In this document: positions 1-8,718 of the stretch, piece by piece
Position numbering within the stretch: position 1 is the stretch's first letter
How the letters are laid out: every line of letters starts with the position of its first letter
Source: Alteribacillus sp. YIM 98480
GTDB lineage: Bacteria; Bacillota; Bacilli; Bacillales; Marinococcaceae
Reading direction: 5' to 3'
NCBI RefSeq assembly: GCF_009765375.1
Contig: NZ_VTOK01000004.1
Span: 223,616 to 287,615, forward strand
DNA: 64,000 nucleotides
Translations under genes and position numbers: made by a program
Notes under the pieces: model-generated
What the model saw: the letters and a program-made list of their open reading frames with translations, nothing else
What the model was told of the DNA's origin: nothing
Database searches by the model: none

Positions 1-163
1 GAACACTTTAGCTGAAAATCGGTGGATCAGTCACCAAACGTGGGTGGTGATCAGGCTGGGGTGTGAAAATTTGTTAAACCAGTTACCAAGAAAAGCCGGC
101 AAGACCGCGGCGGCAAAAGCAACCAACAAGTGAAGAATTCGTTTGCATCGAGCTCTTTCGTCA

Positions 164-886
164 TTACTCCCAATCCAGCCAGGTTGTGCGTTCTTGAAAG
201 TTGCTGTAATCCGGTTCGTTCAGCCAATCATAAGCAGGTTTTTCAAAGGGGAGCAATTGTTTTTGGAGCTCCCGTTGTTTTTTGGCATAACGAATTTTCT
301 TATGTTCGTCCATTAATGTTTCTACGACTTTTTCCATGTAGGAAGAGCCGTATTGTATGTTTTTGTCTTTCCATTTGGATTTAATTAACCAGGCAAATTT
401 TTCAACACTTGTATATATATTTTCTTGTTTTAAAGATTCTAAAGAAAAAGATTCTGTTTGCGAAAAAGATGCTTCAGACCTTGACGCAAAAGCGGTTTCA
501 GGGGATGGACGGTCGGCAATGGACGGTCTGCAGCTGCGGGGTGAAAAAGGCAGAATCGCAATGAGATTACTGCTGTTGCCGCCTTTTGTCTCTCTCATTA
601 CCGGAATGCGCTGAATGATCTTTTTCTCTTCTAACGATTTCAGGGCGTAACCAACAGTACGAACACTTTTGCAGACCGCTGCAGCGATGTTTTTAACTTT
701 TATCCAGCTTGTCCCAGGATAAGTTAATGAGCGCTTTGCAAGAAACATAAGAACGTCGTTTTCAGTAGACCCCCGCCGTAATGTTTCACTGTGATGGGAA
801 ACGTGATAGTTCATTTCTTCTACTGTAGAGAAAAACGAGTGCGTTTTTGCTTCTTTCAAATGATTGGTGGATAGAATTGTTTCCAT
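164..886 (-). CDS. Helix-turn-helix DNA-binding protein (hypothetical)
   Basis: A 240-residue soluble protein. The middle, about residues 40-110, reads as a winged helix-turn-helix: a segment ending in TSWIKVKNIAAAV, then RTVGYALKSLEEKKIIQRI, the recognition helix and wing expected of HTH_36-like domains in Bacillaceae and plasmid replication-type regulators. The C-terminal half is basic and helical (KKIRYAKKQRELQKQ) without a domain I recognise. The start is supported by GGAGGGAAG just upstream. The gene diverges from the zinc-ribbon gene at 1067 and a perfect dyad lies between them. The target and role are unknown. Chromosomal relatives of DnaD/RepB-type proteins look similar, so a replication-linked role cannot be excluded. 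Confidence 0.7.
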   Translation of the reverse strand: METILSTNHLKEAKTHSFFSTVEEMNYHVSHHSETLRRGSTENDVLMFLAKRSLTYPGTSWIKVKNIAAAVCKSVRTVGYALKSLEEKKIIQRIPVMRETKGGNSSNLIAILPFSPRSCRPSIADRPSPETAFASRSEASFSQTESFSLESLKQENIYTSVEKFAWLIKSKWKDKNIQYGSSYMEKVVETLMDEHKKIRYAKKQRELQKQLLPFEKPAYDWLNEPDYSNFQERTTWLDWE

Positions 887-974
887 GCTTTCTTCCCTCC
901 AAAAAAAGAATTCATTGTATATATGGAAAGAAGAAAAGAAAAAGGGGGAAATGGTTTAAAATTAATTTCCTCCC

Positions 975-994
975 TTAATCAAATGTTTGATTAA
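975..994. promoter_or_regulatory. Perfect inverted repeat between divergent genes
   Basis: TTAATCAAA-TG-TTTGATTAA is a perfect 9-bp-arm dyad in the gap between the HTH gene (minus) and the zinc-ribbon gene (plus). Its position suits an operator, perhaps for the adjacent HTH protein. That assignment is inference. Confidence 0.4.
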
Positions 995-1066
995 CAGCTC
1001 AAAACACCTGTTTATAAATCTATTATCATGGTAAAATAGACTCAATACATATACAGGTGATGAGAA

Positions 1067-2221
1067 ATGATTTGTAAAACATGTAAATCAAAAAACGTCG
1101 AAAACAGCAAATTTTGTTCGAATTGTGGAGCGGAGCTGACTGAGAGAAAAACAAGGTATTCAGTGTCTTCCGTTTCAAACAGCTGGAAAGCCTTTTGTTT
1201 TGTGCTCCCGCTCCTGTTTTTTCTTGGCGGGGGAACTTTTTTGTTCTTTGCTTATGAAAAAGAACAATCTATTAATCAGGATGTTTTGCAGTTACAAGAA
1301 AAAATGATAACAGCGATGAGAGATGGGGAAATCGAAGAAGCTTTGACGCTAAATGAACAGGCGATGGCCTATCGTCCGAAAGAGAACGCCCTGCAAGAAG
1401 ATCAGAAACAATTGGAAGAAGCTGCAGACTGGTTTAATGAACAAGAAGCGGTATTAAACCAAATTGGTGATCTAGAATTTGATAAAGCGGCACAGGATGC
1501 AGCGTCGCTAAGTGAGCAGGCGGCAGCATTTAATGAACCACTCGCCGGTGTGCTTGATATGTCACTGCAGGAGACGGAAACGATATTATATCTAGCCCGG
1601 ACAAGAGAAGAAATTAAAGCACTCGAATCAGTCGAGGAGCTTGGCAGCAGGTTGTCATCTCTTGAAGACTATGACGGAGAAGAAGCAGAGGCGCTAGTAA
1701 ACGATATTCACTCGCGCATGGAAGGGATTTCATACGATCAAGCTTCACGGCTTCTGTCGGAAGGAAACATAAACGGGGCCCAGCAAACCTTAAACCAGGG
1801 ACTGGACTATCTTCCGGAAAGTGAGCGGCTGCTATCATTACAAGATAAGGTTGAACAAGAGAAGCTCGCTGCCGAACAAGCAAAGCAAGCCCAAAAAGAG
1901 CAGCAGTTAATGCAAGCGGCCGCAGAAGATCATGAAAATGAAACCGAAGCAGCTGAAATACTGAATCTTGATGCGTCGATTGATGATTTTGGTGATTTAA
2001 ATATTGAAGGGGAAGTAGAGAACAATGGAACGGCACCAATTTCTGATATACAGGTCACCTTATCGGTGTATGAAGAAGATGAGTACTTAGGGGAGACTTA
2101 TATGGATGTGCTTCCTTACCAATTGCAGCCCGGAGAAACCGGAAGTTTTTTCGACTTTTACATTGGGCCGTATGAAGAAGTGGATGTAGAAATTGAAAAT
2201 ATTAACTGGTATGTGAATTGA
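1067..2221 (+). CDS. Zinc-ribbon membrane protein with C-terminal FxLYD-like domain
   Basis: A 384-residue membrane-anchored protein. A zinc ribbon opens it (Cys3, Cys6, Cys17, Cys20 in CxxC...CxxC pairs), followed by one membrane helix at about residues 42-64. Next comes a long Glu/Gln/Ala-rich helical region (about 70-300) that resembles coiled coil or TPR-like repeats. The last 90 residues form a beta-rich domain (INGEVENNGTAPISDIQVTL-type pattern) like the FxLYD family of extracellular domains. The topology is that of TcaA/YvbJ-type proteins, with the ribbon in the cytoplasm and the rest outside. The HtrA-like protease gene follows after 9 bases, so the two are probably co-transcribed and may act together in envelope stress sensing. 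Specific function unknown. Confidence 0.7.
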   Translation: MICKTCKSKNVENSKFCSNCGAELTERKTRYSVSSVSNSWKAFCFVLPLLFFLGGGTFLFFAYEKEQSINQDVLQLQEKMITAMRDGEIEEALTLNEQAMAYRPKENALQEDQKQLEEAADWFNEQEAVLNQIGDLEFDKAAQDAASLSEQAAAFNEPLAGVLDMSLQETETILYLARTREEIKALESVEELGSRLSSLEDYDGEEAEALVNDIHSRMEGISYDQASRLLSEGNINGAQQTLNQGLDYLPESERLLSLQDKVEQEKLAAEQAKQAQKEQQLMQAAAEDHENETEAAEILNLDASIDDFGDLNIEGEVENNGTAPISDIQVTLSVYEEDEYLGETYMDVLPYQLQPGETGSFFDFYIGPYEEVDVEIENINWYVN

Positions 2222-2230
2222 GGTGAAACC

Positions 2231-3343
2231 ATGTCGCGCTCCGCTTATTTTGCCGTATCTTTATTCATGTGCTTACTTATCGCGCTTGGAACATACGGCG
2301 GCTATGTATATATGAAAAAAAGCGTTTCAGATAGTCTTTCAGCAGAACCGGTACTCTCTGAAAGCGTATCAGCGGCTGATACCGACGAGGAAAAAGAAGA
2401 GGCAGATACGAAAAAAGTGATCCACGATTCGCAGAAAAGCGTCGTCATGATAGAAACGGACTATGGTCTTGGAAGCGGCTTTTTATATAACGAAAAAGGT
2501 GATATTGTAACGAACGCTCATGTCGTAGAAGGAGCAGAGACTGTCAGTGTACAGTTTTCAAATGCCGAAATACTCCCGGGAACGGTGATAGGAAGAAGTG
2601 ATACGGTGGATGTGGCACTTGTCCGTGTGGATGCTCTCAAAGATGCAGAACCACTGCCCCTTGTAGAAGACGAATATCTTGAAGTGGGCGATGAAGTGAT
2701 GGCGTTAGGAAGTCCGAGGGGGCTGGATAACACAGTGACCACTGGCATCATTAGCGGGGTGGACCGTGACTTTGAACTTCCTCCATATACTTATGAAAAT
2801 GCCTATCAAATATCTGCTCCCATTGCTCCCGGCAGCAGTGGCGGTCCCCTTGTTATGCAGAAGTCCGGGCAGGTAGCAGGCATTAATTCTGCTGGCATGA
2901 CAGAAGGAGATATTGGTTTTTCGATTCCGATAAATGATGTTCTTCCTATGGTGGAGAAATGGTCAGAAAACCCGGCAGAAACCAGAGAAGCAGCTTCTGC
3001 CCCAGTGGCAAATGCCGCAGTGGACGAGGAAGCGGCTGCCTACGTTGTTGGGTATTATTTTGACAGTCTGAATGTTGGCGATTATTGGACTGCGTATGAT
3101 CTTCTCAGTTCAGATTGGAAACAGGGAGAAACATATGACGAATTTTCCGTTCGTAACGCTGATTTAGGCTACGTGGAAATACGGGAGGCTGACACCACAA
3201 TCGTAGGAGACCAAGCCAAGGTCATGTTCGTTCTAATCGAAGATGAGGGTGAGAGTGAAGGTTGGTATCAGGCGACATATACAGTTGAAGCTGAAAACGA
3301 TCAGCTTGTTATTGTCGATCGGGAATGGGAGAGTATTGAATAA
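2231..3343 (+). CDS. Membrane-anchored HtrA-like trypsin-family serine protease
   Basis: A 370-residue S1C-type serine protease with one N-terminal membrane helix (about residues 7-29), so the catalytic part faces outward. The triad is visible: His97 in NAHVV, Asp127 in DVALVRVD and Ser203 in GSSGGPL. No PDZ domain follows. After the protease domain (about 65-240) there is a linker and a roughly 100-residue C-terminal domain (YVVGYYFDSLNVGDYWTAYD) resembling NTF2/DUF4878-like folds. The gene follows the zinc-ribbon gene by 9 bases and is closed by a strong terminator. A quality-control or signal-cleaving protease of the cell surface is likely; the substrate is unknown. The missing PDZ separates it from classical HtrA/DegP. 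Confidence 0.8.
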   Translation: MSRSAYFAVSLFMCLLIALGTYGGYVYMKKSVSDSLSAEPVLSESVSAADTDEEKEEADTKKVIHDSQKSVVMIETDYGLGSGFLYNEKGDIVTNAHVVEGAETVSVQFSNAEILPGTVIGRSDTVDVALVRVDALKDAEPLPLVEDEYLEVGDEVMALGSPRGLDNTVTTGIISGVDRDFELPPYTYENAYQISAPIAPGSSGGPLVMQKSGQVAGINSAGMTEGDIGFSIPINDVLPMVEKWSENPAETREAASAPVANAAVDEEAAAYVVGYYFDSLNVGDYWTAYDLLSSDWKQGETYDEFSVRNADLGYVEIREADTTIVGDQAKVMFVLIEDEGESEGWYQATYTVEAENDQLVIVDREWESIE

Positions 3344-3352
3344 GTTTTGAAT

Positions 3353-3384
3353 GAGCTGCTCCAAAAAGAGGCAGCTCTTTTTTA
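3353..3384 (+). terminator. Rho-independent terminator
   Basis: GAGCTGC (3353-3359) pairs with GCAGCTC (3371-3377), followed by a run of T. It sits 10 bases after the protease stop codon and closes the two-gene unit. Confidence 0.85.
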
Positions 3385-3610
3385 CACTGATAGAAAAGTA
3401 TAGAATTTTAGCATGGATGAAGCATCGAGGTTGTCAAAATGTTGAGGATATCGTTATAAGTGCAGCTAGGCATAACCTGCACCTAAAGATTTGACACTAG
3501 CCAAGTTTTCCTTTGATTAAGGGACAAAAGACTAACAGGAAGGCACGTAAACAGAAGTTTTATAAGATTTTTCGTCATGAGAAAAAAATGTCGAATTAAG
3601 AAACTTACTG

Positions 3611-3639
3611 TTGAGAAAATTCGAATATTTTTGTATAAT
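3611..3639 (+). promoter_or_regulatory. Sigma-A-type promoter with a long structured leader
   Basis: TTGAGA (3611-3616), a 17-base spacer and TATAAT (3634-3639). Transcription would start near 3646, leaving about 210 bases before the small reading frame at 3860. That leader holds two small hairpins: ATTGC/GCAAT (3681-3706) and ATGGT/ACCAT (3718-3733). Confidence 0.6.
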
Positions 3640-3859
3640 TAATATATGACCTTTTTCCTATGTCATCCGGTCAACTCCAAATTGCACTATAGGCGATAAG
3701 GGCAATACCATGAATAGATGGTGACGTAACCATTAGGGGCCCAGTTATCGAAGTGAACTCCTTTATTTAAAGATGTGGTTTGGATTTGCAGAAAAATCAA
3801 AAATATAGACATCAGGGATATTCCACCGGACAAGCATGAACGCAAAAGGAGAGAATCCC

Positions 3860-3997
3860 GTGGATGTGACAGTGGAGGAAAAAATGAGAAATAATAATAA
3901 ATCGAATGAAATAAAGCGACCATCAAAAGAAACGGCTCAAGATCAAATAAAATGGCAAAAACTCGTCATTAGAGAAGAATATGTAACCTCTAAATAA
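3860..3997 (+). CDS. Possible small basic protein, GTG start
   Basis: A 45-codon frame starting with GTG and preceded by AAAGGAGAG at good spacing, ending in TAA. The product is hydrophilic and rich in Lys, Asn and Glu (MRNNNKSNEIKRPSKE) with no membrane segment. A perfect sigma-A promoter lies about 220 bases upstream and a hairpin-plus-T terminator follows about 50 bases downstream, so it forms a complete short transcription unit. I do not recognise the family. The same unit could instead be a regulatory RNA with an incidental frame. Confidence 0.4.
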   Translation: MDVTVEEKMRNNNKSNEIKRPSKETAQDQIKWQKLVIREEYVTSK

Positions 3998-4049
3998 TGA
4001 TATGGTGTGCAATAAAATATGGATTGATCTTTATAGGAGAAGGTAAAAG

Positions 4050-4086
4050 CAGTTCATCCTGAAATAACTGGATGGACTGTTTTTTG
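4050..4086 (+). terminator. Rho-independent terminator
   Basis: CAGTTCATCC pairs with GGATGGACTG (one G-T pair), followed by T6. It ends the short transcription unit that starts near 3646. Confidence 0.75.
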
Positions 4087-4337
4087 TGTTTGTTGGATCG
4101 TAGGAAGACTTTTTATAGTGACTTAGACCTTCCCCCCTGGGTATGGCTGTTATTAAAGTAGATGGGTAGTTTTGTATACTGTAAAGCCAAACGCCGTCAT
4201 TTAACTATAGGACTTACTAAAGCGGCATCCGAGTTTTTCTAATAATCCTGGTGCTTCACAGGAGAATGAAGGAGCATATGGAATACATTAATAAATACGG
4301 AAAATTTAAAGGTTATTCGCAGATAGGAGGTATTTAT

Positions 4338-6188
4338 TTGCGTAACATTATCGAATCTTCATGGGAGCGCTGCGAGGCTTCAGGTTTAAGCAGGACAAAT
4401 GAAGAATTGGAAAAGCAGGTAAGTAATCCACAGTTTACGGAGTTAAAAGAAACGAATGCAGAGTTTTTAAACGTAGCTTCGCCGATTATTAGCGATTTGC
4501 ATGAGATAGTTTACGGAACCGGCTTTTTAACATTGTTAACTACAGAAGATGGTGTGGTTTTAAAGGTACTAAGTGATCCTTCAACGCAAAATTTCACAGA
4601 AAACTACCAATTAAAGCCTGGACGGGTGTGGAGAGAAGAATGGATAGGAAAAAGTGCGATCGGTTTAGTTGTTCATCATGGAAAACCTTGTCAAGTTGTG
4701 GGAGAAGAACATTACTGGGTGCGTCTGCATGGAATGACATGTTCAGCTGCTCCAATTAAAAACGAGAAGGGAAAAATGCTTGGGATCGTCAACGTTTCGG
4801 GACCTGTAGAAAGAGTACATGTTCATACGTTAGGAATGGTTGTTTCCGCAGCTAAAGCAATTGAACGGCAATACCAATTAAATCAAAGTACCTTTGAGAC
4901 AAAACAAATGAATCAAACATTAAATACATTATTAAATGTAGTCGAAGATGGAGTTATTCTGGTAGATCAATCACAAAAAGTGGTTCAAGCCAATGAATTT
5001 GCCAGATTGGTTTTAAAAAAGGAACATTCTTTAAAAGGAAAACCTATTAAATCATTATTTTCACATCCGAAATTGCACGAAGCAATCAGTACGTTAAAAC
5101 CACTGCAAAACGAAATAATGACGATTAATCCAATAAATCGATCTGCTCTTGTGCAAGTAAAACCTGTAGTAACAAATGAAAACAGGGTAACAATTGTTAT
5201 CACCTTTCGTGAAGTGCAACAAATACGTAAAATGGCACGACGAATTACAGGTAACGAAGCTTATAAATCCATGAGCGAACTCAAAGGAAAAAGTAAATCG
5301 ATGGAGCGATTAAGGGAAAAGGTTGGTCGTATCGCGAAATCAGAAGCTACTGTCTTAATACTAGGGGAGACCGGCAGCGGAAAAGAAATTGTTGCTCACA
5401 GTATTCACAACATGAGTGATCGCAGAGATGGCCCGTTTGTCGTTGTAAATTGTGCTGCTCTTCCTAGAAATTTATTAGAGAGTGAATTATTCGGATATGA
5501 AGGAGGAACTTTTACTGGCGGTTGGAAAGAAGGAAAACCAGGAAAGTTTGAATTAGCAAATGGGGGAACTATCTTTCTTGACGAAATAGGGGAAATGACA
5601 TTAGATATGCAAGTGATTTTACTTAGAGTTTTGCAAGAACAAATGGTAACAAGACTCGGAGGAAGTATAGCAAAACCAGTAGATATACGCATCATTTCAG
5701 CCACGAACAAAAATTTGAAAGCAGCTATACAAATAGGAGAATTTAGAGAAGATCTGTATTATCGTCTTAATTTACTTCGAGTAACTATTCCGCCTTTGCG
5801 TGAACGAATAGAAGACATTCCAGAATTAGTGCAGTGGTTTACTGCTAAACATCAAAAAGAAACAGAAACAAAGACTTTTCACCCAAAAGCGGTCCAATTT
5901 CTTAAAGATCAAACATGGCCTGGAAATGTAAGAGAACTAGAAAACGTTATTCAACGAAGTCTTATAATGAGTGAATCACAAGAAATACAAAAACACGAAC
6001 TACAAGAAATATTGGGAGAAGATGCCGACCAAGATCACAAATATTCTATGAACTGGATGAGCGATATACAGGAACAAAAATTTTTAGACACTTATGAAAA
6101 AACACATGGGAATGTAACGGAGACAGCAAGACAATTAGGAATAAGCAGAGCCACAGCGTACCGTTGGAAGAAAAAATATGGGAAATGA
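4338..6188 (+). CDS. Sigma-54-dependent activator, AcoR-like (GAF-PAS-AAA-Fis)
   Basis: Bacterial enhancer-binding protein of about 616 residues. Order: N-terminal helix typical of AcoR-type proteins ([14 protein letters not shown]), GAF-like sensor domain (about 40-180), PAS-like domain (about 200-300), AAA+ domain with Walker A GETGSGKE and Walker [13 protein letters not shown], and a C-terminal Fis-type helix-turn-helix ([16 protein letters not shown]). The sigma-54-contacting loop, usually GAFTGA, reads GTFTGG here. I place the start at TTG 4338 because AGGAGG lies 7 bases upstream and the family motif begins there; in-frame starts at 4251, 4266 and 4278 have poorer spacing. The sigma-54 promoter at 6278 and a dyad at 6192 lie directly downstream, so it probably activates the 6361-9747 operon in response to a small molecule. 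Confidence 0.88.
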   Translation: MRNIIESSWERCEASGLSRTNEELEKQVSNPQFTELKETNAEFLNVASPIISDLHEIVYGTGFLTLLTTEDGVVLKVLSDPSTQNFTENYQLKPGRVWREEWIGKSAIGLVVHHGKPCQVVGEEHYWVRLHGMTCSAAPIKNEKGKMLGIVNVSGPVERVHVHTLGMVVSAAKAIERQYQLNQSTFETKQMNQTLNTLLNVVEDGVILVDQSQKVVQANEFARLVLKKEHSLKGKPIKSLFSHPKLHEAISTLKPLQNEIMTINPINRSALVQVKPVVTNENRVTIVITFREVQQIRKMARRITGNEAYKSMSELKGKSKSMERLREKVGRIAKSEATVLILGETGSGKEIVAHSIHNMSDRRDGPFVVVNCAALPRNLLESELFGYEGGTFTGGWKEGKPGKFELANGGTIFLDEIGEMTLDMQVILLRVLQEQMVTRLGGSIAKPVDIRIISATNKNLKAAIQIGEFREDLYYRLNLLRVTIPPLRERIEDIPELVQWFTAKHQKETETKTFHPKAVQFLKDQTWPGNVRELENVIQRSLIMSESQEIQKHELQEILGEDADQDHKYSMNWMSDIQEQKFLDTYEKTHGNVTETARQLGISRATAYRWKKKYGK

Positions 6189-6191
6189 TTG

Positions 6192-6217
6192 TCTCAAATT
6201 GAGAATGTGAATCTCAA
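6192..6217. promoter_or_regulatory. Candidate upstream activator site
   Basis: TCTCAAATTGAGA (6192-6204) is a perfect dyad with 6-bp arms around one base. A further TCTCAA half-site lies at 6212-6217. It sits 60-90 bases upstream of the -24/-12 element, where an enhancer-binding protein would bind. Confidence 0.5.
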
Positions 6218-6277
6218 AATAATACATTTGCAAAAGTGTTTAAAACATAAATTTAAGGTTTTAGCGGGCTTTTTCAA

Positions 6278-6295
6278 TTGGCATAATAATTGCAA
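6278..6295 (+). promoter_or_regulatory. Sigma-54 (-24/-12) promoter
   Basis: TTGGCATAATAATTGCAA matches the sigma-54 consensus TTGGCA-N6-TTGCA. GG is at 6280-6281 and GC at 6292-6293, giving the required spacing. It precedes the DJ-1/PfpI gene by about 65 bases and follows a sigma-54 activator gene. Confidence 0.85.
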
Positions 6296-6360
6296 TCAAA
6301 ATAAGTGACGTTATTTTTAAAAACAAATTATTGTAAACGCTAACAAAAAGAGGAGGAGTT

Positions 6361-6933
6361 ATGATGTCTGCAAAAAAAGTATTGATTGTTACTGGAGACG
6401 CTGTGGAAGCTTTAGAGGTGTATTACCCATATTTTCGCTGTTTAGAAGAAGGATTTGAGGCAGATATTGCGGCACCGTCACAGAAAAAACTTAATACCGT
6501 TGTTCATGATTTTGAAGATTGGGAAACATATACCGAAAAAAGAGGATACATGATTGAAGCCAATAAGTCATTTGCTGACGTGGATCCGAAACAGTATGAT
6601 GCTTTAATTATCCCCGGAGGACGGGCGCCAGAATATATTCGCATGGATGATCATTTGCCCAACATATTGGTTCATTTTTTTGAAGTAGATAAACCGATTG
6701 CCATTATGTGTCATGGAAGTCTCGTTTTAACCCCTATTGCAGAAAAGGTAAAAGGAAGAAAGCTTACCGCCTATCAAGCTTGTAAACCAGAAGTAGAAAG
6801 CATGGGAGCAGAATATGTAAATGAAATGAATTACGTAGATAAAAATCTTATTTCAGGACATGCATGGCCTGATCTTCCAGCTATTATGAGGGAATTTGTG
6901 AAACAAGTGAATGGAGCAGCTGTCAAGTCCTAA
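6361..6933 (+). CDS. DJ-1/PfpI family protein
   Basis: A 190-residue protein of the DJ-1/PfpI class I glutamine amidotransferase-like superfamily. It shows the Rossmann-like opening (KVLIVTGDAVEALEVYYPY), the ALIIPGGRAPEYIR segment and the nucleophile elbow IAIMCHGS with Cys at about residue 118 followed by His. Relatives include proteases, glyoxalases, chaperones and hydratases, so the reaction cannot be fixed from sequence. GGAGGAG precedes the ATG. It is the first gene of a sigma-54-driven operon with an amidohydrolase, a DUF59 protein and an alcohol dehydrogenase, which suggests a metabolic or detoxifying role for a small carbonyl or amide compound. Confidence 0.85.
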   Translation: MMSAKKVLIVTGDAVEALEVYYPYFRCLEEGFEADIAAPSQKKLNTVVHDFEDWETYTEKRGYMIEANKSFADVDPKQYDALIIPGGRAPEYIRMDDHLPNILVHFFEVDKPIAIMCHGSLVLTPIAEKVKGRKLTAYQACKPEVESMGAEYVNEMNYVDKNLISGHAWPDLPAIMREFVKQVNGAAVKS

Positions 6934-6964
6934 TACAATTATTACTTTCAGGAGGGAGCCTAAA

Positions 6965-7999
6965 ATGTATCGTACGGTAGATGGAGAAGAACTTTTTATA
7001 ATTGATGCTCATATTGCTTTATGGGATGCAAGCAAGGAAAATCAATTAAATAATCATGGAGAAGAATTTATCAACTGTTTTTATGATTATCACCGTAATT
7101 TAACCCCGCCTGAGTACCATTGGGATAAGAAATCTTTTCTGAAATATAGTAAAGAAACTCTTATTAGTGATGTTTTTAATAAAGGTTATTGTGATATGGC
7201 TATCTTTCAGCCAGTCCCCCTGACTGACTTTTATAAGGAACCCTTTGGAGATATAAAAAAGAATGATGAATTGGTTAAACAATATCCCGGACGATTTATT
7301 GGTAACGGAAGCTTTGATCCGCGTGATAAGGAAAAGGGATTAAAGGTATTGGAAGAAGAAACAAAAAAATATCATTTAAAAGGTGTTAAACTATACACTG
7401 CTGAATGGCGTGGGGAATCAAAAGGGTATAAACTATCGGATCCATGGGCTAAACGATATTTGGAAAAATGTGAAGAATTAGGTATTAAAAATATTCATGT
7501 TCACAAAGGACCAACTGTTACTCCACTAAATCGTGATGCATTTGACGTGGCAGACATTGATGACGCTGCAAGTTCATTTCCAAACTTAAATTTTATCGTA
7601 GAACATGTAGGACTCCCTAGATTAGAAGATTTTTGCTGGATAGCAACACAAGAAAAAAATGTATACGGCGGGCTAGCGGTTGCGATGCCTTTTGTGTATG
7701 CACGGCCAAGATATTTTGCTCAAATTATTAGTGAGCTGCTTTTCTGGCTGGACGAAGATAGAATTCTATTTGGCAGCGATTATGCGATTTGGGAACCAGG
7801 CTGGTTGATAGACAAATTTATGGACTTTCAGCTTCCGGAAGATATCGTAGAAGAAACGGGTTCAGTACTAGATCTAAAAGTGAAACGCAAAATACTCGGA
7901 GAAAATGCAGCCCGCATTTACGACATTGATATTCCTAGAAAAAAAGAAGAACTAAAAAACAGCCCCATAAATGCAAGGGGGGACAGATCCATTGTTTAA
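6965..7999 (+). CDS. Amidohydrolase-2 family metal-dependent hydrolase
   Basis: About 344 residues of the amidohydrolase-related (TIM-barrel) family. Visible marks are FIIDAHIALWD near the N-terminus, GVKLY, NIHVHKG (metal-ligand His), NFIVEHVGLPR and the C-terminal LFGSDYAIWEPG with the conserved Asp. The first metal motif reads DAHIA rather than the usual HxH, which may change metal binding. The start is ATG 6965 with AGGAGGGAG upstream; an earlier in-frame codon would overlap the previous gene. From memory, a similar amidohydrolase sits next to mimABCD/prm-type binuclear iron monooxygenase genes in actinobacteria, also with a DUF59 gene and a zinc alcohol dehydrogenase. No hydroxylase subunits are present here. 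Confidence 0.82.
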   Translation: MYRTVDGEELFIIDAHIALWDASKENQLNNHGEEFINCFYDYHRNLTPPEYHWDKKSFLKYSKETLISDVFNKGYCDMAIFQPVPLTDFYKEPFGDIKKNDELVKQYPGRFIGNGSFDPRDKEKGLKVLEEETKKYHLKGVKLYTAEWRGESKGYKLSDPWAKRYLEKCEELGIKNIHVHKGPTVTPLNRDAFDVADIDDAASSFPNLNFIVEHVGLPRLEDFCWIATQEKNVYGGLAVAMPFVYARPRYFAQIISELLFWLDEDRILFGSDYAIWEPGWLIDKFMDFQLPEDIVEETGSVLDLKVKRKILGENAARIYDIDIPRKKEELKNSPINARGDRSIV

Positions 8000-8690
8000 G
8001 ATTAAAGAAGTATATGACAGACTAGAACTAGTTACCGATCCAGAAATAGACCGTCCTTTACCAGAATTAGGATTTATTGAAGACGTAGAAATAAATGGAA
8101 AGTCTGTTATGGTGGGATTTCGTCTGCCAACTTATTGGTGTTCCCCTAATTTTGCCTTTATTATGGCAGAGGATATTAGAGATGAAGTTTCTGAGCTGCC
8201 CTGGGTGACTCAAGTCGAAATTAATTTAATAGAACACTCAGAATCCGAAAAAGTAAACCGTGGAGTAAATAGTTTTTATTCCTTCGAGGAAATGTTTTCT
8301 GACAAGACGGATGGAACAGGATTAAATGAACTGCGTCATATATTTAAGGTAAAGGCTTTCTATGGAAGACAAGAGCGTTTACTTCGATATTTGTTAAAAA
8401 ATGATAGGAGTAAAGAAGATATTTTAGAATTAACGAAACAAACATTAATTCCTTTCACTAGAAACGATAGAACATTAGAAGAGTTAATGAAAAGTTATTT
8501 GAATATTCGTGAAAAGTTAAACCTAGACAACTCAAAGACAGTTAAGTTAATAACAGATGAATTTGGAAAACCATTAACAATAGAACAATTTAATGACCAT
8601 CTCTTGCATGCTAGAAGGTCGCGCTTAACGATGGAATTTAACGGTCATTACTGCCAGACCTTATTACAAACAAGATATAGCTTATCGTAA
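7992..8690 (+). CDS. MIP18/DUF59-type protein with C-terminal extension
   Basis: A DUF59 domain occupies about residues 1-90 (RLELVTDPEIDRPLPELGFIEDV, then LPTYWCSPNFAFIMAEDIRDEV with the conserved Cys). DUF59 proteins act in iron-sulfur or iron-centre assembly and as accessory proteins of iron monooxygenases. The remaining 140 residues are helical, charged and unrecognised. TTG 7992 is favoured as start because AAGGGGGG precedes it; ATG 7971 lacks a binding site. It overlaps the amidohydrolase stop by 8 bases, implying coupled translation. A role in maturing a metal centre for the amidohydrolase or a partner enzyme is inferred. Confidence 0.78.
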   Translation: MFKIKEVYDRLELVTDPEIDRPLPELGFIEDVEINGKSVMVGFRLPTYWCSPNFAFIMAEDIRDEVSELPWVTQVEINLIEHSESEKVNRGVNSFYSFEEMFSDKTDGTGLNELRHIFKVKAFYGRQERLLRYLLKNDRSKEDILELTKQTLIPFTRNDRTLEELMKSYLNIREKLNLDNSKTVKLITDEFGKPLTIEQFNDHLLHARRSRLTMEFNGHYCQTLLQTRYSLS

Positions 8691-8718
8691 TGTCTTTCTA
8701 AATAAAGGAGTGTATACC

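Noticed and set aside
1..163. GC-rich start of the window as part of a gene
   Set aside because: Neither strand gives a frame with a start signal or recognisable product; no statement beyond intergenic is justified.
281..300. TTTGGCATAACG as a sigma-54 promoter
   Set aside because: The GC of the -12 element is missing at the required spacing and it lies inside the HTH gene.
1614..2039. A 141-codon minus-strand frame inside the zinc-ribbon gene
   Set aside because: No start signal or domain; it is the complement of a helical Glu/Gln-rich region.
3687..3926. A 79-codon minus-strand frame in the leader region
   Set aside because: No binding site and low-complexity product; the plus strand has a promoter, binding site and terminator.
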